A stretch of 46,058 nucleotides of DNA, taken from positions 1 to 46,058 of the forward strand of contig NZ_LMVQ01000013.1 in the NCBI RefSeq assembly GCF_001545925.1, read 5' to 3'. This document shows positions 33,174 to 43,793 of the stretch, one piece after another. The notes beneath the pieces are model-generated. The model ran no database searches, was not told the DNA's origin, and worked only from the letters and a program-made list of their open reading frames with translations. This DNA is from Mycobacterium sp. NAZ190054. Lineage in GTDB: Bacteria > Actinomycetota > Actinomycetes > Mycobacteriales > Mycobacteriaceae. Position 1 is the stretch's first letter; every line of letters begins with the position of its first letter. The position numbers were made by a program, and so were the translations under genes.

Positions 33174-34535
33174 ATGGCACGCCACGAGGCCGACGTCCTC
33201 ATCGTCGGGGCAGGGCTATCCGGGCTGATCGCCGCACGCAGTGTTCTGGGTGCCGGACTGACCCCGCTCATCCTGGAGGCCGACACCCGCGTCGGTGGGC
33301 GCATCCTCACCGAGGACCTGGCCGGGCTGCCGGTCGACCTGGGCGCCCAGTGGATCGGCGACACCCACCACCGGATGGCCGCGCTGGCCGCCGAACTCGG
33401 GGTGCAGACCTATCCACAGTTCGACGACGGGGAGACGACCTACGAGCTCGCCGGCACAGGTGTGCTGCGCGGCGACGAGTTCCACCACCGGTTCGCCGAT
33501 GAGCTGGCCGAACTGGAGAAGGTACTGCGCAGGCTCGACGAGCTGGCCGCGGAGGTCGACCCGGCGGCGCCGTGGACCGCGCCGCACGCGGCCGAGTGGG
33601 ACGCCGTCACCGCGGGCGCCTGGTACGACGCGCAGGACCTGTCCCCGGTGGCCCGCACGCTGCTGGAGATCTGCACCGTCGGGATCCTGGCCGTCCCGAC
33701 CGTCGAGGTGTCGTTCCTGCACCTGCTGTTCACGATCCAGACCTGTGGGGTGACCTCCGAGCTGTTCGCCGAATCCGAGGGCGGCGCCCAGACCACCCGG
33801 TTCGTCGGCGGCACCGCCGAGATCCCGAAACGGTTGGCGGCGATGCTGGCCGGGCATCTGGTGCTCGACGCCCCCGTGCAGCTCGTCGAGCACGCCGCCG
33901 ACGGGGTCACGGTGCACTGCCGCGGCGGCCGAGTGGCCCGCGGGCGCCGCGTGATCGTCGCGGTGTCGCCGATGCTGGCCGGGCGGATCATGTACGACCC
34001 ACCGCTGCCGGGCTACCGCGACCAGCTGACCCAGCGGATGCCGAACTCGTCGGCGATGAAGGCGTTCTTCGTCTACGACGAGCCGTTCTGGCGCGGCGAC
34101 GGGCTCAACGGTCAGCTGATCTCCGACATCGGTCCGGCCCGGATGTCCAACGACACCTGCATCCGGGGCGACGGCCGCGGCGTCATCCTGCTGTTCCTCG
34201 AAGGTGAGCAGGCACGCACCCACGGGCGCTGGACCACCGAGGACCGGCGCGCGGCGCTGACCGCCGAGCTGGTACGCCACTTCGGTTCTCGCGCAGCACA
34301 TCCCGAGCACTACGTCGACGGCGAGTGGGCCGACCGGCAGTGGACCCGCGGCTGCTACAACGCCAACTGCGGGCCGCTGGTGTGGACCACCTACGGGCCC
34401 GCACTGGCCGCACCGATCGGGCCGATCCACTGGGCCTCCACCGACACCGCCACCGAGTGGAGCGCCTATATGGAGGGTGCGGTGCAAGCGGGGGAACGCG
34501 CCGCCGCCGAGGTCATCGCGGCGCTGACGAAATAG
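33174..34535 (+). CDS. Flavin-containing amine oxidase
   Basis: A 453-residue FAD enzyme of the monoamine oxidase family. VGAGLSGL (residues 11-18) binds ADP, GGRI follows, and the sequence ARVGGRILTED-like region through LGAQWIG is typical. The C-terminal part has WASTDTATEWSAYMEGAV, the second FAD contact. It should oxidise primary or secondary amines to imines with release of peroxide. ATG at 33174 is preferred; GTG at 33165 would add three residues. It is convergent with a P450 across 3 bases. The nearby PLP/kinase operon also handles an amine, but no shared operator was found. Confidence 0.9.
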   Translation: MARHEADVLIVGAGLSGLIAARSVLGAGLTPLILEADTRVGGRILTEDLAGLPVDLGAQWIGDTHHRMAALAAELGVQTYPQFDDGETTYELAGTGVLRGDEFHHRFADELAELEKVLRRLDELAAEVDPAAPWTAPHAAEWDAVTAGAWYDAQDLSPVARTLLEICTVGILAVPTVEVSFLHLLFTIQTCGVTSELFAESEGGAQTTRFVGGTAEIPKRLAAMLAGHLVLDAPVQLVEHAADGVTVHCRGGRVARGRRVIVAVSPMLAGRIMYDPPLPGYRDQLTQRMPNSSAMKAFFVYDEPFWRGDGLNGQLISDIGPARMSNDTCIRGDGRGVILLFLEGEQARTHGRWTTEDRRAALTAELVRHFGSRAAHPEHYVDGEWADRQWTRGCYNANCGPLVWTTYGPALAAPIGPIHWASTDTATEWSAYMEGAVQAGERAAAEVIAALTK

Positions 34536-34538
34536 CTT

Positions 34539-35768
34539 TCAGCGCAGGGAGATCGGCAATGTCGACATGCCCCGCAAGGTGACGTTCTGTTTGTAGACCG
34601 GCTCGCCGGCCAGCGTCGCGTCCGGGAAGCGGGACGTCAACGCGGTCAGCGCGACGGCGGCTTCGAGCCGGGCCAGTGGTGCGCCGAGACAGAAATGCGG
34701 GCCCTTGCCGAACCCGAGATGGCGGATCACCGGCCGGTCCGGGTCGAACTCGCCGGGCCGCTCGACGGCGTCGGGATCGCGGTGCGCGGCCGCCGTCAGC
34801 AGCAACATGTTGTCGCCCTTCGGGACCGGCACATCCCGAATCGTCATGTCCTCCCCCGCGATCCGGCCCACCAGTTGCACCGGCGGGTCGTAGCGCAGCG
34901 TCTCCTCGATCACCGCACCGGCCCGGTCCGGGTCGGTGGCCAGCGCGGCCCACTGGCCGTCGTTGCGCAACAGCGCCAGCGCCGCGTTGGCGATCAGGTT
35001 GACCGTCGTCTCGTGCCCGGCCACCAGCAGCAGGTTGCACGTCGCGACGATCTCGTCCTCGGTGAGCTGATCCCCGGACTCCACCACCTGGATCAGTCCC
35101 GACATCAGGTCGTCGCCCGGGTCGCGCCGCCGCCGGGACATCAACTCCCGCAGGTAATCCCGCAACCACAGCCCGGCCTGCATGCGTTCCTCGAACCCGT
35201 CACCGGCCGCGCCGGTCACCGTGATGAACGGATCCAGCGACTGCGCGAGCAGCGCCGAGGCCGCACTGAACTGCGGCTCGTCCTCCAGCGGTACGCCGAG
35301 CAGCCGGCAGATCACCGCGACCGGAAGCGGATACGCCAGGCCCTCGACGGCCTCGAATGGTTCCGACGTCTCGTCGGCCTCGTCCAGCAGCCCGTCGACC
35401 AACGCGACGATGTCGGGCTCGAGCGCCTTGACCACCTTCGGGACGAACGCCTTGCTCACCAGCCGGCGCAGCCGGGTGTGGTCGGGCGGATCCAGGAACA
35501 GGAACCCCGGCGGCCCGAACGGACGTTCCTCGGCGCCGTCGGCGATGGCGCGCTGGGCGACCGTGGACTTGAGCCGGTCACTGGCCGAATCAGGGTGGCG
35601 CAGCACCTCATCGCAGTCGGCGTAGGACGAGAACACCGTCAGGTTGTTGTCCGGCAGCTGGATCGGCCCGTGCGCCCGGATCTGGTCGTAGACCGGATAC
35701 GGGTCGGCCCGGCGGTCGGGCGCGAGCATCTGCAGGAGCAGTGACTGCGAATCCGCGGCAGTGGTCAT
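34539..35768 (-). CDS. Cytochrome P450 (409 aa)
   Basis: A soluble bacterial P450 with the I-helix AGHETT, ExxR in EETLRY and the haem motif FGKGPHFCLG with Cys360. The length is normal. ATG at 35768 starts directly after a 22-bp inverted repeat (35779-35800) that could be an operator. It is separated from the tgt stop by 43 bases, so it may be read partly from upstream, but the operator suggests its own control. It has no link by operator motif to the P450 block at the left. Substrate unknown. Confidence 0.93.
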   Translation of the reverse strand: MTTAADSQSLLLQMLAPDRRADPYPVYDQIRAHGPIQLPDNNLTVFSSYADCDEVLRHPDSASDRLKSTVAQRAIADGAEERPFGPPGFLFLDPPDHTRLRRLVSKAFVPKVVKALEPDIVALVDGLLDEADETSEPFEAVEGLAYPLPVAVICRLLGVPLEDEPQFSAASALLAQSLDPFITVTGAAGDGFEERMQAGLWLRDYLRELMSRRRRDPGDDLMSGLIQVVESGDQLTEDEIVATCNLLLVAGHETTVNLIANAALALLRNDGQWAALATDPDRAGAVIEETLRYDPPVQLVGRIAGEDMTIRDVPVPKGDNMLLLTAAAHRDPDAVERPGEFDPDRPVIRHLGFGKGPHFCLGAPLARLEAAVALTALTSRFPDATLAGEPVYKQNVTLRGMSTLPISLR

Positions 35769-35778
35769 GCACTTATTG

Positions 35779-35800
35779 TGCACACGTCCAAGAGTGTGCA
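35779..35800. promoter_or_regulatory. Inverted repeat upstream of P450
   Basis: TGCACAC (35779-35785) and GTGTGCA (35794-35800) form a perfect 7-bp inverted repeat with an 8-base spacer, ending 11 bases before the P450 start. The size fits a TetR-like or similar dimeric regulator. It could alternatively be a weak hairpin after tgt. No adjacent regulator gene is seen. Confidence 0.5.
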
Positions 35801-35811
35801 GGTAGACGCAA

Positions 35812-37508
<1,697 letters not shown>

Positions 37509-37583
37509 GTGAAGTTCTGTGCTCATACTGCTCGTGATGATCCGCCGGTCTCGGCGAATCACACGACACAAAGGAGAACCGTG

Positions 37584-38042
37584 ATGAGGCGCGAAATCCT
37601 TGCCGCCGTCGGTGGCGCAGCAATCGTCATGGCCGGTCTGTCGGGCTGCGGATCGGACAAGTCGGAGACATCGGGGGAGACATCGCAGGCCGCGGCGGCC
37701 GAGGGCAGGAGCACCGTCACCATCGACGGCGCCGACCAGGAGGTCCAGGGCACGGTGGTGTGCTCCGACATGGGCGGTAACACCAACATCGCGATCGGCG
37801 ACGCCACCGCCGGCATCGGTGCGGTGGTCAGCACCGGCGACGAGCCCACGGTCGTCTCGGTCGGTCTCGGCAACGTCAACGGCGTCACGCTCGGCTACCA
37901 GAGCGGGGCGGGCCAGGGCGAGGCCACCGCCGAGAAGGACGGTCAGACCTACACGATCTCCGGGACGGCCACCGGGGTGGACATGGCCAACCCGATGCAG
38001 CCGGTGAACAAACCGTTCGAGATCGAGGTGACCTGCCCGTAG
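37584..38042 (+). CDS. LpqH-like lipoprotein, second copy
   Basis: A 152-residue lipoprotein with the lipobox LSGC after a basic N-terminus (MRREI). A Ser/Thr/Ala-rich linker precedes a domain with [18 protein letters not shown] and a Cys at the C-terminal end (EVTCP), the 19-kDa antigen family pattern with its conserved disulfide. AAGGAG precedes the start at normal distance; GTG at 37581 is a close alternative. Low identity to the copy at 37056 suggests an old duplication. Confidence 0.87.
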   Translation: MRREILAAVGGAAIVMAGLSGCGSDKSETSGETSQAAAAEGRSTVTIDGADQEVQGTVVCSDMGGNTNIAIGDATAGIGAVVSTGDEPTVVSVGLGNVNGVTLGYQSGAGQGEATAEKDGQTYTISGTATGVDMANPMQPVNKPFEIEVTCP

Positions 38043-38043
38043 T

Positions 38044-38388
38044 TCAGACGCCGGTGTAGCCGGCGGCCGACTGCCGTAATTGCCAGATCTGCGCGGGGCA
38101 CAGCTCGTTGACGGCCTGATTGATCAGGTAGCCCGCCTGGTAGTAGTCGGTGGTGCGGAAGTCGGCTTTCACCTGGTTCACCAGTTCGGCGTAGCCCATC
38201 TGTGCCGCGACGCGGTCACAGATGGTCTGCCCGTACCCGATCGCGGCCTCGGCGTTGGGAAAGTTGTAGCCCGGCCGGACGTGCACATTGACCAGATAGG
38301 CGACGACGTCGGCGCTCGCAACCGGCGCCGAGATCAGCGCGGCCGAGGACAGCAGACCCGCCGACACCACTCCGACCAGCGATTTCAT
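38044..38388 (-). CDS. Secreted DUF732-like protein
   Basis: A 114-residue exported protein. A signal peptide (MKSLVGVVSAGLLSSAAL, cleavage near ASA-D) is followed by a small helical domain with two Cys (ICDRV and ELCPA) that probably form a disulfide. This matches the DUF732 family, which is widespread in mycobacteria and of unknown function. ATG at 38388 has AAGG 8 bases upstream; an ATG two codons earlier is possible. It is convergent with the lipoprotein, one base between stops, and divergent from the cysteine-rich gene. Confidence 0.82.
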   Translation of the reverse strand: MKSLVGVVSAGLLSSAALISAPVASADVVAYLVNVHVRPGYNFPNAEAAIGYGQTICDRVAAQMGYAELVNQVKADFRTTDYYQAGYLINQAVNELCPAQIWQLRQSAAGYTGV

Positions 38389-38464
38389 GGCCATGACCTT
38401 ACGCCGCACCGCTCGCGGCCGCGGCAATGCCGGCAAGGCCGCCCGTAACCGCGGCACCGCCACT

Positions 38465-38470
38465 TAGGGT
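38465..38470 (+). promoter_or_regulatory. -10 hexamer TAGGGT, leaderless layout
   Basis: TAGGGT is followed by 7 bases and the ATG at 38478, with no Shine-Dalgarno sequence between. This is the spacing seen at several other genes in the window. Confidence 0.55.
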
Positions 38471-38477
38471 GTAGCCC

Positions 38478-38849
38478 ATGAAGTTGATGGCTGCGTTGGC
38501 AATCGCCGGTGGTGTCCTCGCCGCGCCGTTGTCCGGTGCCGGGGCCGCCTCGGCGACCCCGAGCACGTGTGACGGTGCCGGCTGCGTGCCGTTCGTCGAC
38601 CCCGACGCGCAGCTCGGTGAGCGCTGCATGCAGAAGACGCGCTACAACTTCGGCGTCGACGGCGCGGGCAATACGTTGGCCTGCAACTCCAAGAGCCTGT
38701 GGATTTCCTCCCCACCGCTGGTGGGGGTCCGCACGTTGCGTTCGCCGTGCGGCGATGCGACCGGCGTGGCGCAGACCCCTGACGGGGTGCCGCTCAAATG
38801 CGACGGCGGCGCCTGGACGGCCGATTACTGGACGATGTTCTACGGCTGA
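38478..38849 (+). CDS. Secreted cysteine-rich hypothetical protein
   Basis: A 123-residue protein with a signal peptide (MKLMAALAIAGGVLAAPLSG, cleavage near ASA-T). The mature part has six Cys (CDGAGC, ERC, ACN, SPC, KC) that could form three disulfides. I do not recognise the family; small Cys-rich exported proteins like this are frequent in mycobacteria. It is probably released or bound in the envelope. It is divergent from the DUF732 gene. Confidence 0.78.
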   Translation: MKLMAALAIAGGVLAAPLSGAGAASATPSTCDGAGCVPFVDPDAQLGERCMQKTRYNFGVDGAGNTLACNSKSLWISSPPLVGVRTLRSPCGDATGVAQTPDGVPLKCDGGAWTADYWTMFYG

Positions 38850-38901
38850 CGGGAGCCGGCGGGCCGGTTGAGCGGCCCGGCGATCGGGCACACTCGTCAA
38901 C

Positions 38902-39243
38902 ATGGACGGAGACTATGACGAAGGCGGACCCGGCGACACGCTCAGCCCGAGCGAGTCGCTGGACTCCGACGAGGTCCGCAACGACGACGGTGACATCGTC
39001 GTCGATCCGCCCGAACGGTGGATCGAGACCGAGGTGGACGAAACCCTCGACGAGAGGCTGGCCGCGGAGGTCCCGGACGTGGCGCCCGACCAGGAGCCGA
39101 CGGACGACCGGCCCACGCGCCGCACCAACCGGCAGATCGACGGGGCCCCCGAGGACGGTGACTCGTTCTACACCGTCGTCGACGACGACGAGAACCAGCT
39201 GGTTTCCGGCGACGACGAGGCGGACCGCATCATCGAGGACTGA
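38902..39243 (+). CDS. Acidic DUF5709-like protein
   Basis: A 113-residue, strongly acidic protein, rich in Asp and Glu, with no signal peptide, no Cys and little hydrophobic core, so it is probably largely disordered. The sequence (DTLSPSESLDSDEV, then RWIETEVDETLDERLAAEVPD) resembles the mycobacterial DUF5709 family. Function unknown. It starts 52 bases after the Cys-rich gene and is convergent with the DeoR gene across 11 bases. Confidence 0.78.
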   Translation: MDGDYDEGGPGDTLSPSESLDSDEVRNDDGDIVVDPPERWIETEVDETLDERLAAEVPDVAPDQEPTDDRPTRRTNRQIDGAPEDGDSFYTVVDDDENQLVSGDDEADRIIED

Positions 39244-39254
39244 CCCGCATCCTG

Positions 39255-40022
39255 CTAGGCCCGGATGACCACCGGGCCGAGCGCTTCATAGCGCCGCGCC
39301 TCGTCGGCGCCGAGTTCACGTCCCGTCACGATCGCCTCGAAATCACCGATCTTGGCGAACCGGCAGAAACTGCTCTCACCGAACTTGGAGTGCGCCGCGA
39401 CCAGAACGGGTCTGCGGGCGACGTGCACTGCTGTGCTCTTCACCGCGGCGACCGCGGGATCGGGCGTTGTCAGGCCGTGTTCGAGCGAAATCCCGTTGGT
39501 GCCAAGGTAAGCCACATCGATCACCAGGCTGCGCAGCATGTCGACCGCCCAATGGTCCACCGTGGCCAGCGTTCTGCCCCGCATCCGGCCGCCGAGCAGT
39601 AGCACCGTCACGGTGCGGCTGTGGGCCAGGGCCTCGGCGGCCAGCAGCGAGGACGTCACGACCGTCAGCTCCTGCTCCGCGACGCGCTCGGCGATCAGCC
39701 GCGGCGTGAAACCCTCGTCCAGGTACACGGTTTCGGCACCGTGCAACAGCTCGGTGGCCGCCGCCGCGATCCGGTGCTTCTGCGCGAGATCGACCTGGCT
39801 GCGGTACTCGACACCGGATTCGAACGCGGCGGTCTCCAACGGCACGGCCCCGCCGTGCACCCGCTTGAGCAGGCGCCGGCCCGCCAGGACCTTCAGGTCG
39901 CGCCGGATCGTCTCGCTCGCGACGTCCAGTTCGGTCGCGAGCGACGCGACGTCGACCCGCCCGCGGGTGCGGGCGAATTCGACGATCCGGCTCTGGCGGG
40001 TCTCGGAATCCACCTGCGCCAC
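39255..40022 (-). CDS. DeoR-family regulator
   Basis: A 255-residue sugar-responsive regulator. The N-terminal helix-turn-helix is VASLATELDVASETIRRDLK, followed by the DeoR-type linker RVHGGAV and a sensor domain that binds phosphorylated sugars, with the usual DEGFTPRLIAERV and TNGISLEHG segments. GTG at 40022 is one base after the stop of the PTS gene, so it is in the same operon and probably represses it. The direct repeat CGGTCA at 42101 in the upstream divergent region is a candidate binding site. Confidence 0.9.
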   Translation of the reverse strand: MAQVDSETRQSRIVEFARTRGRVDVASLATELDVASETIRRDLKVLAGRRLLKRVHGGAVPLETAAFESGVEYRSQVDLAQKHRIAAAATELLHGAETVYLDEGFTPRLIAERVAEQELTVVTSSLLAAEALAHSRTVTVLLLGGRMRGRTLATVDHWAVDMLRSLVIDVAYLGTNGISLEHGLTTPDPAVAAVKSTAVHVARRPVLVAAHSKFGESSFCRFAKIGDFEAIVTGRELGADEARRYEALGPVVIRA

Positions 40023-40023
40023 G

Positions 40024-41997
40024 CTACTTGTCGGCGGCCATCAAGATCTCCTTGACCTGCTCGGCGGTGGTCGCCTCACGCAGCCGGGCAACCTGGTCGG
40101 ACTTGAGGAACACCTGCGCGATCTTGGTCAGCAGCGCCATGTGGTCCTTGCCCGCGCCGGCGATGCCGACGACGAACTCGGCAGGCTTGCCGTTCCAGTC
40201 GATCGGTTCGGGGTAGCGGACGAACGACAGCCCGGTGCGCCGGATGGCGTCCTTGGCCTCGTTGGTGCCGTGCGGGATCGCCAGCCCGTTGCCCATGAAC
40301 GTCGAGACCGAGGACTCCCGCTCGTGCATGGCGTCGACGTAGGCGGGCTCCACCGCGCCCGCGGTGACCAACAGCCGGCCGGCCTCGTCGATGGCCCCGG
40401 CTGAGGTCGTCGCCGAGCCGTTCAGCACGATCGACTCCAGTGGCAGGACGTCGTCCTGCGGCGCCTGCGTCGGCTCGTCGGCCGGTACCGGCGCCGCACC
40501 GCCGTCGCCGTTGGTGCGCTTGAGCTGCTCGACGATCTCGTCGTAGCGGGGGCTGCTCATGAAGTCCTCGACCGAGACATGGACGGCCGAGCCGGTGCGC
40601 TGACGGGCACGGGCGGTCAGGTCCCGATGCGAGACGACCAGATCGTAGGTGTCCGTCAGATTCGAGATCGCCGAGTTGGTGACCTTGACGTCGCCAAAGC
40701 CGGCCTGCTGAATCTTCTTGCGCAGCACCGACGCACCCATCGCCGAGGACCCCATGCCGGCGTCACAGGCGAACACGATGCTCTTGATCGGCCGGGTGGC
40801 CGTCCCCACGAGAGTTCCCGCCACGCTGGACTTCTTGCCCTTCAGCGATTCCATCTCGGCGGTGGCCGCGGCCAGGTCGGGTTCGTCGGTGGCCCTGTCG
40901 GTCTTGAGCAGGAAGGCCGCCACGGTGAACGACACCGCGGTCGCGCCGAGCACCGACAGTGTGACGCCGAGGAAGCTGCCACCGGCGGTCTGGGCGTAGA
41001 TGGCGATGATCGAACCCGGCGCGGCGGGGGCGCGCAGCCCGGAACCGAACAGCACGTTGATGAACACGCCGGTCATACCGCCGAGGATGGTGGCGGCGAT
41101 CAGCTTCGGCTTCATCAGCACGTACGGGAAGTAGATCTCGTGGATGCCGCCGAAGAACTGGATGATCGCCGCGCCGGGCGCCGACGCGCGGGCGGCGCCC
41201 TTTCCGAAGAACATGAACGCCAACAGGATTCCCAGGCCGGGGCCGGGGTTGGTCTCGAGCAGGAACAGGATGGACTTGCCGGTCTCCAGTGCCTGCGTGG
41301 TGCCCAGCGGCGTCAGCACCCCGTGGTTGATCGCGTTGTTGAGGAACAGGACCTTGGCGGGTTCGATCAGGATCGAGGTCAGCGGCAGCAGGTCGTTCTC
41401 GACGAGGAAATCCACCGCATTGCCGGCGCCGCGGGTGAACGCGGACACGATCGGGCCGATCGCGAAGAAACCGAAGACGGCCAGGATCATGCCGAGGATG
41501 CCGGCCGAGAAGTTGTCGACCAACATCTCGAAGCCGGGCCGGATCTTGCCCTCCCACAACGCGTCCAGCTTCTTCATCGCCCACCCGCCGAGCGGGCCCA
41601 TGATCATGGCGCCCATGAACATCGGCACGTCGGCACCGGTCACGACGCCGACGGTGGCGATCGCGCCGACGACGGCACCGCGGTTACCGTGCACCATCCG
41701 GCCGCCGGTGTATCCGATCAGGATCGGCAGCAGATAGGTGATCATCGGCCCGACGATGCCGGCGCCGTCGTAGGCGCCCCAGCCGCCGATCTTGGCGACC
41801 CAGCCGTCGGGGTTCTTCAGCTCGGCGAAGATGCCCTGAAGCCAGCCCTGCTCGATGAACAGCGCGGTGATCAGGCCCCACGCGATGAAGGCGCCGATGT
41901 TGGGCATGACCATGTTCGACAGCGCGGTGCCCAGTTTCTGCACCCGCACCCGTACCCCGGTCCGTGGGGGCGCGTCCTCGATAGCTGCTTGTGTCAT
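40024..41997 (-). CDS. mtlA: PTS EIICBA, mannitol family
   Basis: A 657-residue complete phosphotransferase permease. EIIC occupies about residues 20-365 with eight or so membrane segments and the signature GGIHEI (His286). EIIB follows with the phosphorylated Cys411 in CDAGMGSSAMG. EIIA occupies about 520-657 with the phosphorylated His576 in IPHGTNEAK. The order C-B-A matches MtlA. ATG at 41997 has GGAGG at normal distance. No mtlD gene lies nearby; instead a zinc dehydrogenase is divergently transcribed, so the real polyol may not be mannitol. Enzyme I and HPr must be encoded elsewhere. Confidence 0.93.
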   Translation of the reverse strand: MTQAAIEDAPPRTGVRVRVQKLGTALSNMVMPNIGAFIAWGLITALFIEQGWLQGIFAELKNPDGWVAKIGGWGAYDGAGIVGPMITYLLPILIGYTGGRMVHGNRGAVVGAIATVGVVTGADVPMFMGAMIMGPLGGWAMKKLDALWEGKIRPGFEMLVDNFSAGILGMILAVFGFFAIGPIVSAFTRGAGNAVDFLVENDLLPLTSILIEPAKVLFLNNAINHGVLTPLGTTQALETGKSILFLLETNPGPGLGILLAFMFFGKGAARASAPGAAIIQFFGGIHEIYFPYVLMKPKLIAATILGGMTGVFINVLFGSGLRAPAAPGSIIAIYAQTAGGSFLGVTLSVLGATAVSFTVAAFLLKTDRATDEPDLAAATAEMESLKGKKSSVAGTLVGTATRPIKSIVFACDAGMGSSAMGASVLRKKIQQAGFGDVKVTNSAISNLTDTYDLVVSHRDLTARARQRTGSAVHVSVEDFMSSPRYDEIVEQLKRTNGDGGAAPVPADEPTQAPQDDVLPLESIVLNGSATTSAGAIDEAGRLLVTAGAVEPAYVDAMHERESSVSTFMGNGLAIPHGTNEAKDAIRRTGLSFVRYPEPIDWNGKPAEFVVGIAGAGKDHMALLTKIAQVFLKSDQVARLREATTAEQVKEILMAADK

Positions 41998-42100
41998 CCC
42001 AAACCTCCGATTCGGTGGCGGTCGGCAGTGGTGGTGATGCCGGTCACATTCCGCCTGGTACGGCTAGTACACCGCATAAACGGGCATCAACGCAACCATT

Positions 42101-42120
42101 CGGTCAAAATCGGTCAGAAA
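42101..42120. promoter_or_regulatory. Direct repeat CGGTCA, candidate DeoR site
   Basis: CGGTCA occurs at 42101-42106 and again at 42111-42116, spaced by one helical turn, in the 189-base divergent region between the PTS gene and the dehydrogenase. DeoR-family proteins often bind direct repeats. The rest of the region (41998-42186) holds the PTS ribosome-binding site, a -10-like TAGAGT at 42150, and nothing else that I can identify. Confidence 0.45.
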
Positions 42121-42186
42121 TTAGGGTGGTTTTGTGCCCGTATCGCGGTTAGAGTGCTGGAGAGCACATCCGCCGAGAGGATTCCC

Positions 42187-43272
42187 ATGAAGGCTCTGCG
42201 CTTCTACGCCCCCGAAGACGTCCGGCTCGAAGAAGTCCCGGAGCCGACGTGTGCGCCCGACGAGGTGAAGCTGCGCGTGCGCAACTGCTCCACGTGCGGC
42301 ACCGACGTCAAGATCTTCTACAACGGCCACCAGAACCTGACCCCGCCACGGACCATCGGGCACGAGATCGCCGGTGAGATCGTCGAGGTCGGCGCCGACG
42401 TCAACGCGACGTACGGCAGCAACTGGCAGGTCGGTGACCGCGTGCAGGTGATCGCCGCGGTGCCGTGCGGTGAGTGCCACGAATGCCGCAAGGGCTGGAT
42501 GGCGGTGTGCCAGAACCAGACCTCGATGGGCTACCAGTACGACGGCGGTTTCGCCGAGTACATGATCGTGCCGCGGCAGGTGCTCAAAGTCGACGGGCTG
42601 AACCGCATCCCGGACAACGTCGGCTTCGACGAGGCCTCGGCGGCCGAGCCGTTCGCCTGTGCGATCAACGCCCAGGAGCTGCTCGGCATCGAGGAAGGCG
42701 ACACCGTCGTGGTGTTCGGCGCGGGCCCCATCGGGTGCATGCACATCCGGATCGCGCGCGGTGTGCACAACTGCGGGCCGGTGTATCTGGTGGACGTCAA
42801 CGCCGCCCGGCTGCAGATGTCGGCCGACGCGGTGGCACCCGACGAGATCATCAACGGCGCCGAGGTCGACGTGGTCGAGCGCGTGATGGAGCTGACCGGG
42901 GGCCGCGGCGCCGATGTGGTGATCACCGCGACCGCGGCCAATGTCGCTCAGGAGCAGGCGATCTCGATGGCGGCGCGCAACGGACGTATCTCGTTCTTCG
43001 GCGGTCTGCCGAAGAACGATCCCACGATCACGTGCGACTCGAACCTGGTGCACTACCGCCAGCTGCACATCCACGGCGCCAACGGTTCTGCGCCCGAACA
43101 CAACAAGCGCGCGCTGGAGTACATCTCGACCGGCCAGGTTCCGGTCAAGGACCTGATCACCCGGCACATCCCGCTGGACAATGTGCTCGACGCGTTCCAG
43201 ATCGTCAAGAACGGCGAGGCGATCAAGGTGACGGTGGAGCCGGTCCCGGCCGAGGTGACCGCCGCGGTCTGA
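42187..43272 (+). CDS. Zinc-dependent medium-chain dehydrogenase (polyol type)
   Basis: A 361-residue zinc alcohol dehydrogenase of the sorbitol/threonine dehydrogenase branch. Catalytic zinc ligands are Cys37 and His59-Glu60, and the structural zinc loop is CGECHEC...C (Cys94, 97, 100, 108). The NAD site is VVFGAGPIGC. ATG at 42187 follows GAGAGGA. It is divergent from the PTS permease, so it probably oxidises a polyol phosphate delivered by that permease, in place of the usual MtlD. Galactitol-1-phosphate and arabitol-phosphate dehydrogenases are relatives. Confidence 0.92.
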   Translation: MKALRFYAPEDVRLEEVPEPTCAPDEVKLRVRNCSTCGTDVKIFYNGHQNLTPPRTIGHEIAGEIVEVGADVNATYGSNWQVGDRVQVIAAVPCGECHECRKGWMAVCQNQTSMGYQYDGGFAEYMIVPRQVLKVDGLNRIPDNVGFDEASAAEPFACAINAQELLGIEEGDTVVVFGAGPIGCMHIRIARGVHNCGPVYLVDVNAARLQMSADAVAPDEIINGAEVDVVERVMELTGGRGADVVITATAANVAQEQAISMAARNGRISFFGGLPKNDPTITCDSNLVHYRQLHIHGANGSAPEHNKRALEYISTGQVPVKDLITRHIPLDNVLDAFQIVKNGEAIKVTVEPVPAEVTAAV

Positions 43273-43274
43273 CA

Positions 43275-43307
43275 CCTATTGACTTTCGATAGGTTTCTCA
43301 CGATATT
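43275..43307 (+). promoter_or_regulatory. Promoter with inverted repeat for the DUF2975/XRE operon
   Basis: TTGACT (43279-43284), 17 bases and GATATT (43302-43307) form a promoter, with the ATG 6 bases later (leaderless). An inverted repeat CCTATTGA (43275-43282) and TCGATAGG (43286-43293) overlaps the -35. The XRE protein of the operon is a likely binder. Confidence 0.6.
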
Positions 43308-43313
43308 CGTTGC

Positions 43314-43793
43314 ATGACGGTCGTGCGACGCGTGGTGCCGGTCCTCAAGCTCTTCCTCATCGCGCTCTTCGGGGTGCTGCTGTTGCTGCAGACGATGTCT
43401 CTGCCGGGGCAGTTCGCGCACATGGCCGCGGAGTCGCCGGACAAGGCCTATCTGCGGTGGCCGCTCACGGCGGTGTCGGTGTTCCTGGTGCTGTGCGTCC
43501 AGGCCGTCCTCGTCTGCACGTGGAAGCTGCTCACGCTGGTCAGCAGGGACCGGATCTTCCGGCCCGCGTCGCTGGTGTGGGTGGACGTGATCATCGGCGC
43601 GATCGCGGTCGGGTGGTCGGTGTTCCTCGGGTTGTTCCTCTACGTCGGGTTCCACGCCACCGATCCCGGGCTGCCGCTGTTGATGTTCGTGTTGCTGACC
43701 GGCGGCGCCGTGCTCGGCCTGCTGATGGTGGTGATGCGCGCGCTGCTGCAGCAGGCGACCACGCTGCGCACCGACATGGACGCGGTCATCTGA
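43314..43793 (+). CDS. DUF2975 membrane protein
   Basis: A 159-residue membrane protein with four hydrophobic segments (about 10-28, 52-72, 90-110 and 120-140) and no enzyme motif. It matches the DUF2975 family, found in many bacteria next to a small XRE/Cro regulator. ATG at 43314. The stop is immediately followed by the XRE start, so the two are translated together. A sensing or envelope-stress role has been suggested for such pairs by analogy only. Confidence 0.87.
   Translation: MTVVRRVVPVLKLFLIALFGVLLLLQTMSLPGQFAHMAAESPDKAYLRWPLTAVSVFLVLCVQAVLVCTWKLLTLVSRDRIFRPASLVWVDVIIGAIAVGWSVFLGLFLYVGFHATDPGLPLLMFVLLTGGAVLGLLMVVMRALLQQATTLRTDMDAVI

Noticed and set aside
40579..42186. A long plus-strand extension in frame with the zinc dehydrogenase, suggesting a fusion of about 900 residues
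   Set aside because: The extension is antisense to the PTS gene and low-complexity; the dehydrogenase has its own ribosome-binding site and a normal N-terminus at 42187.
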